This document shows positions 16,542 to 25,984 of a stretch of 64,000 bases of DNA, in pieces. Each line of letters starts with the position of its first letter. The first letter of the stretch is position 1. The position numbers were made by a program, and so were the translations under genes. Origin of the DNA: Dyadobacter bucti (GTDB lineage Bacteria; Bacteroidota; Bacteroidia; Cytophagales; Spirosomataceae); NCBI RefSeq assembly GCF_005869225.1, contig NZ_SWFP01000005.1, positions 434,001 to 498,000 of the forward strand, read 5' to 3'. Below the pieces are notes generated by a model. It did no database searches and was not told the origin of the DNA. It saw only the letters and a program-made list of their open reading frames with translations.

Positions 16542-17560
16542 TAGATAAGATCGTTTAGTGTTACAAAATCCCATTGCGCAAGATCCTTATTTAGCTTTCT
16601 ATTAATAATGGATTCGTAATCCAGAGCAGGAATTCCTCTGTCGCCCGGTTTTTTGGATTCAAAATCTTGTATGCACAAAGAATGTCCTTTTTTTAGCTTT
16701 TTATTGACCGCCAGGGATTTGCCAAATAGTGTTTTGAGAAATTCAGATGATTGGTTGTCTGTTTTATTGACCGGGCTATTCAGCGCCGATTCGATTTGCC
16801 TGACTCCCTTGACCATGACTTCCGCCTGATCGACAGTCAGGGATGAGCGTGCGTCCGGGCCGAACATTCTTTGATCGTATACAATGTGAAATTCCAGTAT
16901 TTCTGCTCCCAGAGCGGTAGCGGCCAAACAGGCATAAATGTCTCCGGAATGGTCTGAAAATCCTGTTTTTACAGCATAACGTTCTTTCAAAAGCGGTATG
17001 ACGTTTAGTCCCCATTGCTCAGGCCGGGTGGGATAGGAGGTTGTGCATTGCAGGATGGAAAATTTGACTTCTTGTGTTTTTAGAAAACTCGAAATTCGGT
17101 CCAGTTCGTCGTAAGAGCTCATTCCGGACGAAAGGATGATTTCCTTTTTAGTTTCAGCGATTTTTCTGATCATTAAAAGATTATTGATTTCGCCCGAACC
17201 AATTTTGAACTTGTCTGTGCCTACCTTTTCCAGCAACTCAACTGACTTAACAGAAAACGGGCTGGCCAGAAAATCGAGGTTTTTATCATGACAATGATTT
17301 CGTAATCCTGCCCATTGCTCTCTTGTAAATTCCATTCTTTTCCAATAGGCAAACCTGCTCGCATCTTCGTATGAAAATGGTGCACGAAAGCCTTCATACA
17401 TGCTGCTTTCGGCCTCTGCAATATGAACCTGAAACTTTGCGGCATTGACACCTATACCTGCCAGAGCATCGATATAGGAATGCGCCATTCCCAGACTTCC
17501 CTCATGCGCCTGGCCAATTTCGCCGATGATATAGATACCGTTTTGTTCCAAATTGATCAT
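16541..17560 (-). CDS. neuB: N-acetylneuraminate synthase (sialic acid synthase)
   Basis: Condenses ManNAc with phosphoenolpyruvate. From the ATG at 17560, which overlaps the kinase stop as ATGA, the protein has 339 residues. The TIM-barrel part shows IYIIGEIGQAHEGSLGMA, AAKFQVHIAE, DFLASPFSVKSVELL, KIGSGEINNLLMI and KTGFSDHSGDIYA. The SAF (antifreeze-like) domain covers roughly the last 60 residues (SLAVNKKLKKGHSLCIQDF to ALDYESIINRKL). The operon context with neuC and neuA fixes the pathway. Confidence 0.92.
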   Translation of the reverse strand: MINLEQNGIYIIGEIGQAHEGSLGMAHSYIDALAGIGVNAAKFQVHIAEAESSMYEGFRAPFSYEDASRFAYWKRMEFTREQWAGLRNHCHDKNLDFLASPFSVKSVELLEKVGTDKFKIGSGEINNLLMIRKIAETKKEIILSSGMSSYDELDRISSFLKTQEVKFSILQCTTSYPTRPEQWGLNVIPLLKERYAVKTGFSDHSGDIYACLAATALGAEILEFHIVYDQRMFGPDARSSLTVDQAEVMVKGVRQIESALNSPVNKTDNQSSEFLKTLFGKSLAVNKKLKKGHSLCIQDFESKKPGDRGIPALDYESIINRKLNKDLAQWDFVTLNDLI

Positions 17561-19908
17561 CGGGATTTCGTGTTTAGCTTTAACCATTTGCGAATCCTTT
17601 GCAAAATGTTTTCTTCCTCGTTGTAATAACCGTAATTATATCCTGGCAGTGGTTTCACGTCGTTAATGATCAGGTGAAGTCCCGGTAACAAATCACCGTC
17701 AGAAATTCCTCGTATCGTTTCCAGCTGATGTTTTTGCGTAAATTGTTGCCGGATTACATACAGTGAAACATCCGCATGATGGGCGATGAGGCGGGCATCG
17801 GTTACCAATCCGATGGGCGGAGTATCCAAAATGATAAAATCATATTGGGCTTTTAGTTGGGATATCATTTCTCCTGTTTTTTCCGTGCAAAGCAGTTCAG
17901 CGGGATCAGGTGGCAAAGGACCGGACGGTATCACGTCAAAATAGCCGTGTAAGCCTGATGGTTGGATAATTGTTGATAAACTACTGTTGAATGTCAGATG
18001 ATCCGTAACGCCTTCTATATTTAGGTTCAGGTAGTTAGCTATTTTGGGTTTTCGCAGATCCAGCTCGATCAGCAATGTTTTTTTACCGGTTAAGGCAAGC
18101 GCATTGCACAGGTTCGCAGCGATAAATGACTTGCCTTCACCGCCTATGCTGGATGTCAGAAGAATCACATGTTTACTTTTTGTCGCACGCAAAAATTGGA
18201 TATGGGTACGAAGAACCCTGAATTGTTCTGCAATATGGCTTTTGCTGTCCGACTGAAATACGCTTATGCTGGATCTGTTATGATGTCCGATTTCAGCAAG
18301 AATAGGTATTTTAAGCCGGGAAGTAACATCGGTCGAGATTTGTACCTGGGTATTTAGTGTCTCATGCAGATAGAGTATTGCAAGAGGAAAACCAAACCCG
18401 ATCAGGCCAGCTAAAAGTAAGTATAGCTTTTTTTGTGGATTTACGGGGTCGGGATCAGCCTTTGGTTTATCAATAATTCTCGCATTGGCGAACGTCGATG
18501 ATCGTGAAATGGACGCCTCTACCCGTTTTTTCAATAAAAAAGTATAAAGCTCCTGTTTGATCTGTTGCTGTCTGGAGTAATCTAAAAATGTCCTTGTTTT
18601 CGACGGGATTTTATCTGTTTGTTTTTGAAGACCTTCCACATGTAGATTTAGAGCAGCAATGCCAGTTTGCAGCTCTTGTTTTTGCGATTGAATGCTTTCC
18701 AGTAAATTTTCCCGGGCGCCTTTTAATTCGGCTTGTAGTGCCTGAAATGAGGGATGCGCAGCTGCCGTGGTCGCGTCCGTTTTTTTTAACAATGAGTGGA
18801 GATCGTTGTAATTTCGGACGATCGCTATAAAATTGGGATCTTGTACAAATAGTGAAGATGGAATAGCATGGCCGGGAAATTCGCCGATATATTTCTGCAG
18901 GCATTCAAGGATTTTAAGCTGGATAGTATATTGGCGCCTGTCTCTGGACAGTTGACTTGAAGTTTGAACGAGCAGTTTGCCATTTTCTTCAACATCGGTC
19001 ATGTGGTTTGACCGTAGAAAATTCTCAATCCTCTTTTCTATTTCGGCCAGTTCAGCGGATACTTGCCGCAGGTTTTCATTTATAAAAATGATTGTGCTAT
19101 CCGCAATCCGGTTTTTGTCGTCAATACTGGCTTTCAGATAGTTTTCGATCAGCTGTTGCATGATCGCCTCTGCTTTTACAGGAAGTTTTTCTGTCAGTGA
19201 TATGTTTACAACACTTACAAGTTTGTTAGCGGCTTGAACCTTTAGTGATGCCGAGTATTCATCCACGACCTCATTTTTTTCGGATATAATAATTGAATAC
19301 TTGTCTTCGGGCGCGGGTTTATACTTTGTCTTTTGTATGATTGCGTGGCCTTGGGGCAGTAAAATTGTGTCGCCAAATATTCCGTAAATCTCTGTATCAG
19401 CGGTGGCTAACCGGTATTTGTTCCCATTCTGAAATGTTAGTGAATAAGTGACCGGTTTGACCCAGTGGATCGAATCGGGGTTGATAAGCTGAACAAAAAA
19501 TGGCGATTTTTCATATAGTTCGGCAGTCTTGACATGTCCCGAAGCGAAACAGCGGATGAAAAGCTGGAGATCATCGACAACACTTTCCATCAGCGTTCGG
19601 CTTTTAAGGACTTCAAGTTCATTGTCAACGCTACTTTGCACGGGGCCTAGTCCGAGGTTTTCGAGTGCAGTTACGTCTCCAAATTCAGAGCCCCTGGAAT
19701 CATCCCTTATCAGAATGGACGCATTTACGACATATTGTGAAGTTGCGTATCGTAGATAAATGAATGTTGAAGAGATACACAAGATTGGTGAGATGACAAA
19801 CCAATACCAGTTGCTGCGAATACCGCGCCGGATAGTGGGACTTAACAGACCTTTTTCCGGATGGATCGTTTTAGTTCGTGTAATGTTTTCCAGCAACTTT
19901 TCCTGCAT
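17557..19908 (-). CDS. Wzc-like polysaccharide co-polymerase and tyrosine autokinase
   Basis: Controls chain length and export of capsule/EPS. 783 residues. The N-terminal Wzz domain has a membrane helix near 35-53 and a second helix near 505-525 preceded by a proline-rich motif (DPDPVNPQKK). Between them lies a long coiled-coil region. The C-terminal BY-kinase has Walker A GGEGKS (589-594), Walker A' ELDLRKP, Walker B FIILDTPP (around 691-698) and a tyrosine cluster GYNYGYY (756-762) as the autophosphorylation tail. It is the first gene of the neu operon. No wza or wzx gene is in the window. Confidence 0.92.
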   Translation of the reverse strand: MQEKLLENITRTKTIHPEKGLLSPTIRRGIRSNWYWFVISPILCISSTFIYLRYATSQYVVNASILIRDDSRGSEFGDVTALENLGLGPVQSSVDNELEVLKSRTLMESVVDDLQLFIRCFASGHVKTAELYEKSPFFVQLINPDSIHWVKPVTYSLTFQNGNKYRLATADTEIYGIFGDTILLPQGHAIIQKTKYKPAPEDKYSIIISEKNEVVDEYSASLKVQAANKLVSVVNISLTEKLPVKAEAIMQQLIENYLKASIDDKNRIADSTIIFINENLRQVSAELAEIEKRIENFLRSNHMTDVEENGKLLVQTSSQLSRDRRQYTIQLKILECLQKYIGEFPGHAIPSSLFVQDPNFIAIVRNYNDLHSLLKKTDATTAAAHPSFQALQAELKGARENLLESIQSQKQELQTGIAALNLHVEGLQKQTDKIPSKTRTFLDYSRQQQIKQELYTFLLKKRVEASISRSSTFANARIIDKPKADPDPVNPQKKLYLLLAGLIGFGFPLAILYLHETLNTQVQISTDVTSRLKIPILAEIGHHNRSSISVFQSDSKSHIAEQFRVLRTHIQFLRATKSKHVILLTSSIGGEGKSFIAANLCNALALTGKKTLLIELDLRKPKIANYLNLNIEGVTDHLTFNSSLSTIIQPSGLHGYFDVIPSGPLPPDPAELLCTEKTGEMISQLKAQYDFIILDTPPIGLVTDARLIAHHADVSLYVIRQQFTQKHQLETIRGISDGDLLPGLHLIINDVKPLPGYNYGYYNEEENILQRIRKWLKLNTKSR

Positions 19909-20003
19909 GAGTCTGTGACGAAGTGATTTTCCGATTTAGACGCTGCTTTGTAACTTAGGTAACACGATTTTTACAATTATTTTTTATGAATGCTAAAAAC
20001 AAA

Positions 20004-20040
20004 AAATCCTTGTCCCACGAAAGTTTCGGAACAAGGATTT
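20004..20040 (-). terminator. Terminator after glf
   Basis: A 10-bp stem AAATCCTTGT / ACAAGGATTT (20004-20013 and 20031-20040), followed on the minus strand by TTTTTTGTTTTT. It separates glf from the neu operon, so the autokinase gene needs its own promoter. Confidence 0.85.
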
Positions 20041-20060
20041 GAAATCAGGTTTCGGTTAAA

Positions 20061-21164
20061 TTATCCGAAATGTACTTTCACTTTCTTCAGCGCTGAACCA
20101 ACGACCTGATGCATGTCGTAATAGCGATACTCCGCTAATCGTCCTCCGAAAATCACATCGTCTTCCTGGGCAGCCAGCGCTTTGTATTGATTAAAAATTT
20201 CTGTGTTTTTGTCATCATTCACGGGATAATATGGTTCAGCTCCTTTTTCCCATTCCTGCGGATATTCATGTGTAATGACGGTTTTTGGCTGAGTTCCAAA
20301 CTCAAAATGTTTGTGTTCGATGATGCGTGTAAATGGTGTTTCGCCGTCCGTATAATTCACTACCGCATTACCCTGGTAATTATCCTGATCCAGTAATTGA
20401 TTGTCAAAACGCAGGCTTCTGTATTCAAGCTGCCCGTATTTGAAATTGAAATATTCATCAATTTGCCCGGTATAAACAATCGTTTCAGCAAGTTCTGCAA
20501 GTGCCGCCCGTTCCTTGAAAAAATCCACGCCTGTCCTAACATCAATACCTTTCAAGAGACCCTCGGTCAATTTGTTATATCCGCCAATGGGAATACCCTG
20601 ATATCGGTCATTGAAATAATTGTTATCAAACGTGAACCGTACTGGCAGGCGCTTGATGATAAAAGCCGGCAATTCGGTAGCTTTTCGCCCCCACTGCTTC
20701 TCGGTATAAGCTTTGATCAGCTTGTGGTATATGTCGGTACCCACCAGCGAAATCGCCTGCTCTTCAAGGTTTTTTGGATCTGTAATGCCGGCTTCTTCAA
20801 CCTGCTCCCTGATCTTTGCTTTGGCTTCTTCCGGAGTACGTACCTTCCATAGCTGATAAAAGGTATTCATATTAAACGGAAGGTTGTAGAGCTCCCCGTT
20901 AAAGTTTGCAACAGGAGAATTGGTGTATCGGTTAAACTCAACAAACGAGTTTACATAATCCCAAATGTCCTTATCATTGGTATGGAAAATATGGGCACCG
21001 TATTTGTGGACATTGATGCCTTCTACGTTTTCACAAAAAATATTACCGCCAGTGTGTTCGCGTCGGTCTATAACCAGGCATTTTTTTCCTCTTTTATTTG
21101 CTTCATGTGCAAAAACAGATCCCCACAAACCGGCGCCAACTATCAAATAATTGTATTGTTTCAT
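20061..21164 (-). CDS. glf: UDP-galactopyranose mutase
   Basis: FAD enzyme that interconverts UDP-galactopyranose and UDP-galactofuranose, giving Galf for surface glycans. 367 residues. FAD site IVGAGLWGSVFAHEANKRG with VIDRREHTGGN; then YGAHIFHTNDKDIWDYV, YTEKQWGRKATELP, NYTDGETPFTRIIEHKHF and the C-terminal GRLAEYRYYDMHQVVGSAL. All are diagnostic of Glf. It is upstream of the neu operon and on the same strand, but ends in its own terminator. Confidence 0.95.
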   Translation of the reverse strand: MKQYNYLIVGAGLWGSVFAHEANKRGKKCLVIDRREHTGGNIFCENVEGINVHKYGAHIFHTNDKDIWDYVNSFVEFNRYTNSPVANFNGELYNLPFNMNTFYQLWKVRTPEEAKAKIREQVEEAGITDPKNLEEQAISLVGTDIYHKLIKAYTEKQWGRKATELPAFIIKRLPVRFTFDNNYFNDRYQGIPIGGYNKLTEGLLKGIDVRTGVDFFKERAALAELAETIVYTGQIDEYFNFKYGQLEYRSLRFDNQLLDQDNYQGNAVVNYTDGETPFTRIIEHKHFEFGTQPKTVITHEYPQEWEKGAEPYYPVNDDKNTEIFNQYKALAAQEDDVIFGGRLAEYRYYDMHQVVGSALKKVKVHFG

Positions 21165-21234
21165 TAATTCTCTCTTCGTGCTATTAATAGGTAATCCTTC
21201 AAAATTTTAAACAAAATATCGTAATGGTATGGTG

Positions 21235-21272
21235 AAAAGAGAAAGGCTCCCGTCGGGGAGCCTTTCTCTTTT
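21235..21272. terminator. Strong bidirectional terminator after ompA-like gene
   Basis: A 16-bp perfect stem with a 6-base loop (21235-21250, 21257-21272); AAAAGAG/CTCTTTT ends serve both strands. It lies 18 bp after the OmpA stop. Confidence 0.9.
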
Positions 21273-21289
21273 ACGTTGACTTAAAACTA

Positions 21290-22744
21290 CTACGGAAGAA
21301 GTTTAAGTTCTACGCGACGGTTTCTCTGAAGACCTGCACGTGTTGCGCTGTCAGCGATTGGTTTGAATGAACCGAAGTAGTCAACAATCACTTTGCTAGG
21401 ATCAGTCAGACCAGCTTCGTTGATCAGGTAGTTTTTAACAGCATCTACACGGCGACGTGAGAGTGCGATGTTGTAACGATCTGTTGCACGACGGTCAGTA
21501 TGTCCGGCAAGTTGCAGACGGCATCCGTTTTTGTTCATCAATGCTGCTACGTTTTTAAGCAGTTCCTGGAATTCAGGTTTGATAGTATTTTTATCAGTAT
21601 CGAACATCACGTTTGCAAAGATCTCGCTGCAGGCAGCACCTGTCGCCAATGCATTTTTTACGTAAGAATCGAAGTCAAGCACACGACCGCTACCGTCAAC
21701 AATGCTTCCGGCTGGTGAATTTGGTTCTTTATCGAAGAAGTCAGAAACACCATCACCATCAGTATCAAGCAACAATCTTGGGTCGATATCTTTTGGACGA
21801 TTTGCTTTCGCAACAGAATCCATTTCTTCAAGTGTAAGAATTTTTGGTGCTTTAAGCAACACTTTTGGATCTGTGTAACGCAGGTGGTAATATCCGCCTT
21901 CATCTGGTTTGTAATCCCACTTGCCGTCAACCTTAGCAACTTTAAGTGCTTTCTTACCTAACTTATAAGTCAACTGGATAGATCCGAAACCATAGCTATC
22001 AAGTTCAGAATTTCCTTTGCGTGAAGTTTTCTGATCAGAAATAATGAAACTGTCTTTAATTCTGTCATAATCGCCACCATAGGTTGCATCCAGGTAATCG
22101 GAGTTGGTATGGTTCAGACGAAAGTCAAGACCGATATCGATTCTTTTAGATACTTCATAATTGATGTTCAAACCGGTTGGAACAATCCAGTCATTCATTT
22201 TGCCTGTTTCGCGAAGAGCAACACCTCCCGTAAGATCATAAGCCGTTGCGTCATAGAAAATTTGACCGATACCTGCATAGGCATCAATTTTCCAGCGCTT
22301 CATTTTATTCGGCCCCATTAGAAGGCCTTTGAGGTTAACCGTTCCCGCGAGAGAGACGTCGAAATAGTTTCCTTCAAAATAACGGTTGTAATTACGACGT
22401 TTCATACCGCGTAAATTTCCGATAGAACCGTCAAGACGGGCGCCAAATAGGTAGGAAAGCTGTTTGTTAATCGTGAGGCCGCCTTGAAAAGTCCCAGATT
22501 CTTTATGGCTGTCAGAGTTTGTTTTTGTAACTGGCCAAAAATCATACTCTCTCAAATCTCCAAAGAACATTGACGGTCCAAAGTGTGCGGAAATTGACCA
22601 TGTGTTCAATTTGTAAGGACCATCATAACTAGCCTTAGGATTGTAATCCGGAGAATTCGGTTGCTCTAGCGGTTGTGCCAATGAAGGCAGCGCCATCATT
22701 GCCCCCAAGGCAAACGAACAAATCAACTGGGATACTTTTTTCAT
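21290..22744 (-). CDS. OmpA family outer-membrane protein
   Basis: 484 residues from the ATG at 22744; the codon 9 bp upstream is TTG. The signal peptide runs MKKVSQLICSFALGAMMALPSLAQ. An N-terminal beta-barrel of about 230 residues follows. A short calcium-binding thrombospondin-3-like stretch (DTDGDGVSDFFDKEPNSPAG) connects to the C-terminal OmpA peptidoglycan-binding domain (FDTDKNTIKPEF, LAGHTDRRATDRYNIALSRRR, RNRRVELKL). It probably anchors the outer membrane to the wall and is likely abundant, given its strong promoter and terminator. Confidence 0.92.
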   Translation of the reverse strand: MKKVSQLICSFALGAMMALPSLAQPLEQPNSPDYNPKASYDGPYKLNTWSISAHFGPSMFFGDLREYDFWPVTKTNSDSHKESGTFQGGLTINKQLSYLFGARLDGSIGNLRGMKRRNYNRYFEGNYFDVSLAGTVNLKGLLMGPNKMKRWKIDAYAGIGQIFYDATAYDLTGGVALRETGKMNDWIVPTGLNINYEVSKRIDIGLDFRLNHTNSDYLDATYGGDYDRIKDSFIISDQKTSRKGNSELDSYGFGSIQLTYKLGKKALKVAKVDGKWDYKPDEGGYYHLRYTDPKVLLKAPKILTLEEMDSVAKANRPKDIDPRLLLDTDGDGVSDFFDKEPNSPAGSIVDGSGRVLDFDSYVKNALATGAACSEIFANVMFDTDKNTIKPEFQELLKNVAALMNKNGCRLQLAGHTDRRATDRYNIALSRRRVDAVKNYLINEAGLTDPSKVIVDYFGSFKPIADSATRAGLQRNRRVELKLLP

Positions 22745-22858
22745 ACTATTCAAGTTAGCGTTATTAAGATTAACTAGGATTAAGTTATAGTCAATTATGA
22801 GTAAAATTATATTATTTTAATTCATGGCCAATTTTGTATTAACCAAAGCCTAGTGGCG

Positions 22859-22889
22859 CAAAAATAGGTTAACAATATCATTTAATCAA
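22859..22889 (-). promoter_or_regulatory. Promoter of the ompA-like gene
   Basis: Read on the minus strand: TTG (22889-22887), 20 bases, then TATTTTTG (22866-22859). This is an exact fit to the Bacteroidota -33/-7 consensus TTG-N20-TAnnTTTG. It implies a 5' leader of about 105 nt before the ATG at 22744. Confidence 0.7.
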
Positions 22890-22967
22890 CCATAGTTGCT
22901 ACAAATGAAAAACTTTCCTGTTAATTAATTCAAAATTTACCCGAAAGAAACTCCCTTTTGTGAACTT

Positions 22968-24101
22968 TCAAAGCCGTTGAATTAATTTTTTTTCGATATC
23001 TCTCCTCCAGGATACAAAAGTTCCGTCTATAATTTTTTCCCTTGCCGTGTTCACCAGCCACAAATAAAATGTCAGGTTATGAACGCTTGCAATCTGGGCA
23101 CCGAGCATCTCTCCTGATTTTACAAGGTGCCGCAAATACGCTTTGGTATAAAATGTACTGACGTATCCTCCAAGATTAGCATCAATGGGTGACAGATCAT
23201 CCTTCCATTTTTCGTTACGGATATTGATCACACCTTCTGTCGTAAAAATCATGCCATTACGGGCGTTGCGGGTAGGCATTACACAATCGAACATATCAAT
23301 GCCAAGAGAAATGCATTCTAAAATGTTAGAAGGCGTTCCGACGCCCATCAAATATCTTGGTTTTTCTTTGGGAAGTATTTCGCATACTACTTCTGTTAGT
23401 TCGTACATGATCTCCGCGGGTTCTCCGACAGACAGTCCGCCGATTGCATTTCCTTCCCGGTTTTGGGCGGCAATGAATTCTGCAGATTGTTTTCTAAGGT
23501 CTTTGTATACACTCCCTTGAACAATAGGAAAAAGTGTCTGGCTATGGTTGTACAGCTGTGCTGTATGGTCGAAGCGATCGCAGCAGCGGGTGAGCCACCT
23601 ATGGGTCATCTCCATTGACTGCCTGGCGTAAGAAAATTCACAGGGATAAGGTGTACATTCGTCAAACGCCATAACAATATCCGCGCCGATGATCCGCTGA
23701 ATATCCATGACATTTTCGGGCGTGAATGTGTGTACACCACCGTCAATGTGTGACTTAAATACCACACCCGCTTCGTTGATTTTGCGCCCCGTGCCTGCCA
23801 GGGAGTAAACCTGGTAACCTCCACTGTCTGTAAGAATGGGCCTGTCCCAACCATTAAAGCCATGAAGTCCGCCGGCTTTCTGCAGGATATCGAGCCCCGG
23901 CCTCAGGTATAGATGGTAAGTATTGCCTAAAATGATCTGCGCTTTGATATCTTCTTTTAATTCCCGCTGGTGTACAGCTTTCACAGTTCCGGCCGTGCCC
24001 ACCGGCATGAATATCGGGGTCTGGATCAACCCATGATCGGTTTCGATTAACCCTGCGCGTGCTTTGGAGCCTTTATCTTCAACTTGTAAGGTAAACTTCA
24101 T
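22968..24101 (-). CDS. tgt: Queuine tRNA-ribosyltransferase
   Basis: Exchanges guanine 34 of tRNAs with GUN anticodons for preQ1. 377 residues. Catalytic Asp92 is in ILTDSGGYQVYSL and nucleophile Asp272 in FDCVMPTRNARNG; DIVMAFDECTPYP and GGLSVGEPAEIMYE are conserved. The zinc site is altered: where the CxCxxC ligands of E. coli Tgt are expected, this protein has ANLGGYVST (residues 308-316), while His341 (SVHNL) is kept. The protein is otherwise intact, so it probably folds without structural zinc. Confidence 0.93.
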   Translation of the reverse strand: MKFTLQVEDKGSKARAGLIETDHGLIQTPIFMPVGTAGTVKAVHQRELKEDIKAQIILGNTYHLYLRPGLDILQKAGGLHGFNGWDRPILTDSGGYQVYSLAGTGRKINEAGVVFKSHIDGGVHTFTPENVMDIQRIIGADIVMAFDECTPYPCEFSYARQSMEMTHRWLTRCCDRFDHTAQLYNHSQTLFPIVQGSVYKDLRKQSAEFIAAQNREGNAIGGLSVGEPAEIMYELTEVVCEILPKEKPRYLMGVGTPSNILECISLGIDMFDCVMPTRNARNGMIFTTEGVINIRNEKWKDDLSPIDANLGGYVSTFYTKAYLRHLVKSGEMLGAQIASVHNLTFYLWLVNTAREKIIDGTFVSWRRDIEKKLIQRL

Positions 24102-24126
24102 TAAAAGGTTTTAAAATGCTGATGTG

Positions 24127-24134
24127 CAAAAATA
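24127..24134 (-). promoter_or_regulatory. -7 box of tgt promoter (candidate)
   Basis: On the minus strand this reads TATTTTTG, matching TAnnTTTG, 26 bases before the tgt ATG. The nearest TTG is 25 bp upstream, slightly too far, so the -33 part is weak. Confidence 0.4.
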
Positions 24135-24168
24135 GCGGGAAGGTCTCTAACATTCCTGACAATGACCG

Positions 24169-24176
24169 TATATTTG
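24169..24176 (+). promoter_or_regulatory. -7 box for the GT2-rsmG operon (candidate)
   Basis: TATATTTG matches TAnnTTTG, about 38 bases before the GTG start at 24214. No clear TTG at -33. Confidence 0.4.
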
Positions 24177-24213
24177 CAAACTGATATGGAAAAATTTTAC
24201 TTCTCTCTCTATT

Positions 24214-25344
24214 GTGGCCGATTCTTTAATTTATGCGCTGGGGGCGTTTGTGTTTCTTCAGTTATTCTATTATCTGTTCTTTTTTACCAGGCTGGCATTT
24301 TACGGTAAAGGCGCAAACTACGCAAATACAAGACCCGGGGTTACAGTACTGGTTTGCGCCTGGAATGAAAAGGAGAATTTGATGGAATTGCTTCCGTTAC
24401 TGGATGCGCAGGACTACCCCGAGTTTGAAGTGATTTTGCTGGACGACCGCTCAGACGACGGCAGTGAGGAATTTATCAGAGGCAACATCCAAAACTGGAA
24501 ACATATCCGCTACATCCGTATCAATGATCAGTTTGATCACGTTACCCCAAAGAAGTATGCGCTGACCGTTGGAATGAAACAAGCCAGGTTTCCCATCGCC
24601 CTGATGACGGACGCTGACTGCCGGCCGTCAACCAATCACTGGATCACCGCCATGACTTCACGGGTGAGCGAAGAGAAGGACATTGTGCTGGGATTTTCGC
24701 CTTATGAAAGGCAGGGGGGATTGCTCAACTGGTTTATCCGCTGCGAAACATTTTATGCAGCTGTTCAGTACCTTTCTTTTACGCTCGCGGGTATTACCTA
24801 CATGGGTGTCGGCCGAAATATTCTTTACAAGACGAAAGTTTTTTTCGCTAATAAAGGCTTTTACACGCACCGCCATATATTCGGAGGTGACGATGATATA
24901 TTTCTGAATGAGGTCGCAAACGGTTCGAACACGACCATCTCTATTGAAGAAGACTCTTTTGTTTATTCCAAACCCAAAACAACCTGGGGCGATTGGTACA
25001 GGCAAAAACAGAGGCACCTCGCGGTTAGCCGGTTTTATAAAACGCGGAATAAGATTCTGTTGGGTTTACTTTCGGGGTCACACGTGGCGGCATGGGTAAT
25101 AGGATTAATCATTCTGGTACTGGGGCTTCTCACTAAAGATATACTTTTGTTGCAAACATTGGGCATCGTTTTTGGCGTCAGATGGACCGTCCAATGGTTT
25201 CTTCTTTTACTTATTAATATGAAGCTGGACAATACTGTCGAATGGTTCGGCTTTTTGCTGATGGATTTTGCCCTTTTTATGTATTATCTCATCTTTGGGT
25301 TTCTGACATTCACAAAAAGAAAACCTCGGAGATCATGGAATTAA
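24214..25344 (+). CDS. Glycosyltransferase family 2 membrane protein
   Basis: 376 residues with an N-terminal membrane helix, a cytoplasmic GT-A domain and two or three C-terminal helices. Motifs: VTVLVCAWNEKENL, VILLDDRSDDGSEEF, the DxD-like MTDADCRPS, GGDDDIFLNE and a QxxRH-type RQKQRHLAVSR at the end of the catalytic part. This is the pattern of processive or lipid-linked GT2 enzymes. The start is a GTG; the upstream ATG at 24186 is out of frame. It overlaps rsmG by 10 bases. The sugar is unknown. Confidence 0.8.
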   Translation: MADSLIYALGAFVFLQLFYYLFFFTRLAFYGKGANYANTRPGVTVLVCAWNEKENLMELLPLLDAQDYPEFEVILLDDRSDDGSEEFIRGNIQNWKHIRYIRINDQFDHVTPKKYALTVGMKQARFPIALMTDADCRPSTNHWITAMTSRVSEEKDIVLGFSPYERQGGLLNWFIRCETFYAAVQYLSFTLAGITYMGVGRNILYKTKVFFANKGFYTHRHIFGGDDDIFLNEVANGSNTTISIEEDSFVYSKPKTTWGDWYRQKQRHLAVSRFYKTRNKILLGLLSGSHVAAWVIGLIILVLGLLTKDILLLQTLGIVFGVRWTVQWFLLLLINMKLDNTVEWFGFLLMDFALFMYYLIFGFLTFTKRKPRRSWN

Positions 25345-25955
25345 TCAATAAATACTTCCCGGACATTACGGATGAGCAGAGGTTCAGGTTCGGCCAGCTG
25401 GAAGATCTGTATTATTATTGGAATGCGCGGGTGAACGTCATTTCGAGGCAGGATATTGAAACCTTGTATGAAAGGCATGTGCTGCATTCGCTCGGTATCG
25501 CAAAAGTGCTTCAGTTTAAACCGGGGACGAGTATTCTGGATGTGGGTACCGGCGGCGGATTTCCGGGTATTCCGTTGGCTATTTTGTTTCCGGAAGCGCA
25601 GTTTCACCTAGTGGATAGTATTGGTAAAAAAATACGCGTAGTTGAGGAAATTGTTCAGGGGCTGGGATTGAGTAATGTCAAAGCCGAGCAGGTAAGGGCC
25701 GAAAAGCTTGATGATTCATATGAATTTGTAGTGAGCCGTGCAGTGACGCGGATTACGCCGTTTGTGGGATGGGTCAAAAGAAACATCAGCAGGAATTCAT
25801 TTCATACCCTCAGGAACGGAATTTTATATCTCAAGGGTGGTGATCTCACCGAGGAGCTCTCGGAGCTGAAAGAAAAATCACGTATCTACGAGCTTTCCGA
25901 CTATTTTGAGGAAGAATTTTTTGAAACAAAGAAGGTGGTCTATGTACCTTTATAG
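25335..25955 (+). CDS. rsmG: 16S rRNA (guanine-527-N7)-methyltransferase
   Basis: Methylates G527 of 16S rRNA with S-adenosylmethionine. From the ATG at 25335 the protein has 206 residues, the normal length, starting MELINKYFPDITDEQ. SAM-binding motif DVGTGGGFPGIPLA (69-82), then FHLVDSIGKKIRV, VVSRAVTRITPFVGW and YLKGGDL. The longer frame from 25242 is read out of the GT2 gene. Overlap with the GT2 gene suggests co-translation. Confidence 0.93.
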   Translation: MELINKYFPDITDEQRFRFGQLEDLYYYWNARVNVISRQDIETLYERHVLHSLGIAKVLQFKPGTSILDVGTGGGFPGIPLAILFPEAQFHLVDSIGKKIRVVEEIVQGLGLSNVKAEQVRAEKLDDSYEFVVSRAVTRITPFVGWVKRNISRNSFHTLRNGILYLKGGDLTEELSELKEKSRIYELSDYFEEEFFETKKVVYVPL

Positions 25956-25984
25956 TGAAACAAATAAATCAATTATAAAACAAG

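Noticed and set aside
14681..17560. Legionaminic or pseudaminic acid pathway
   Set aside because: No dehydratase, aminotransferase or N-acetyltransferase genes accompany neuB/C/A in the window.
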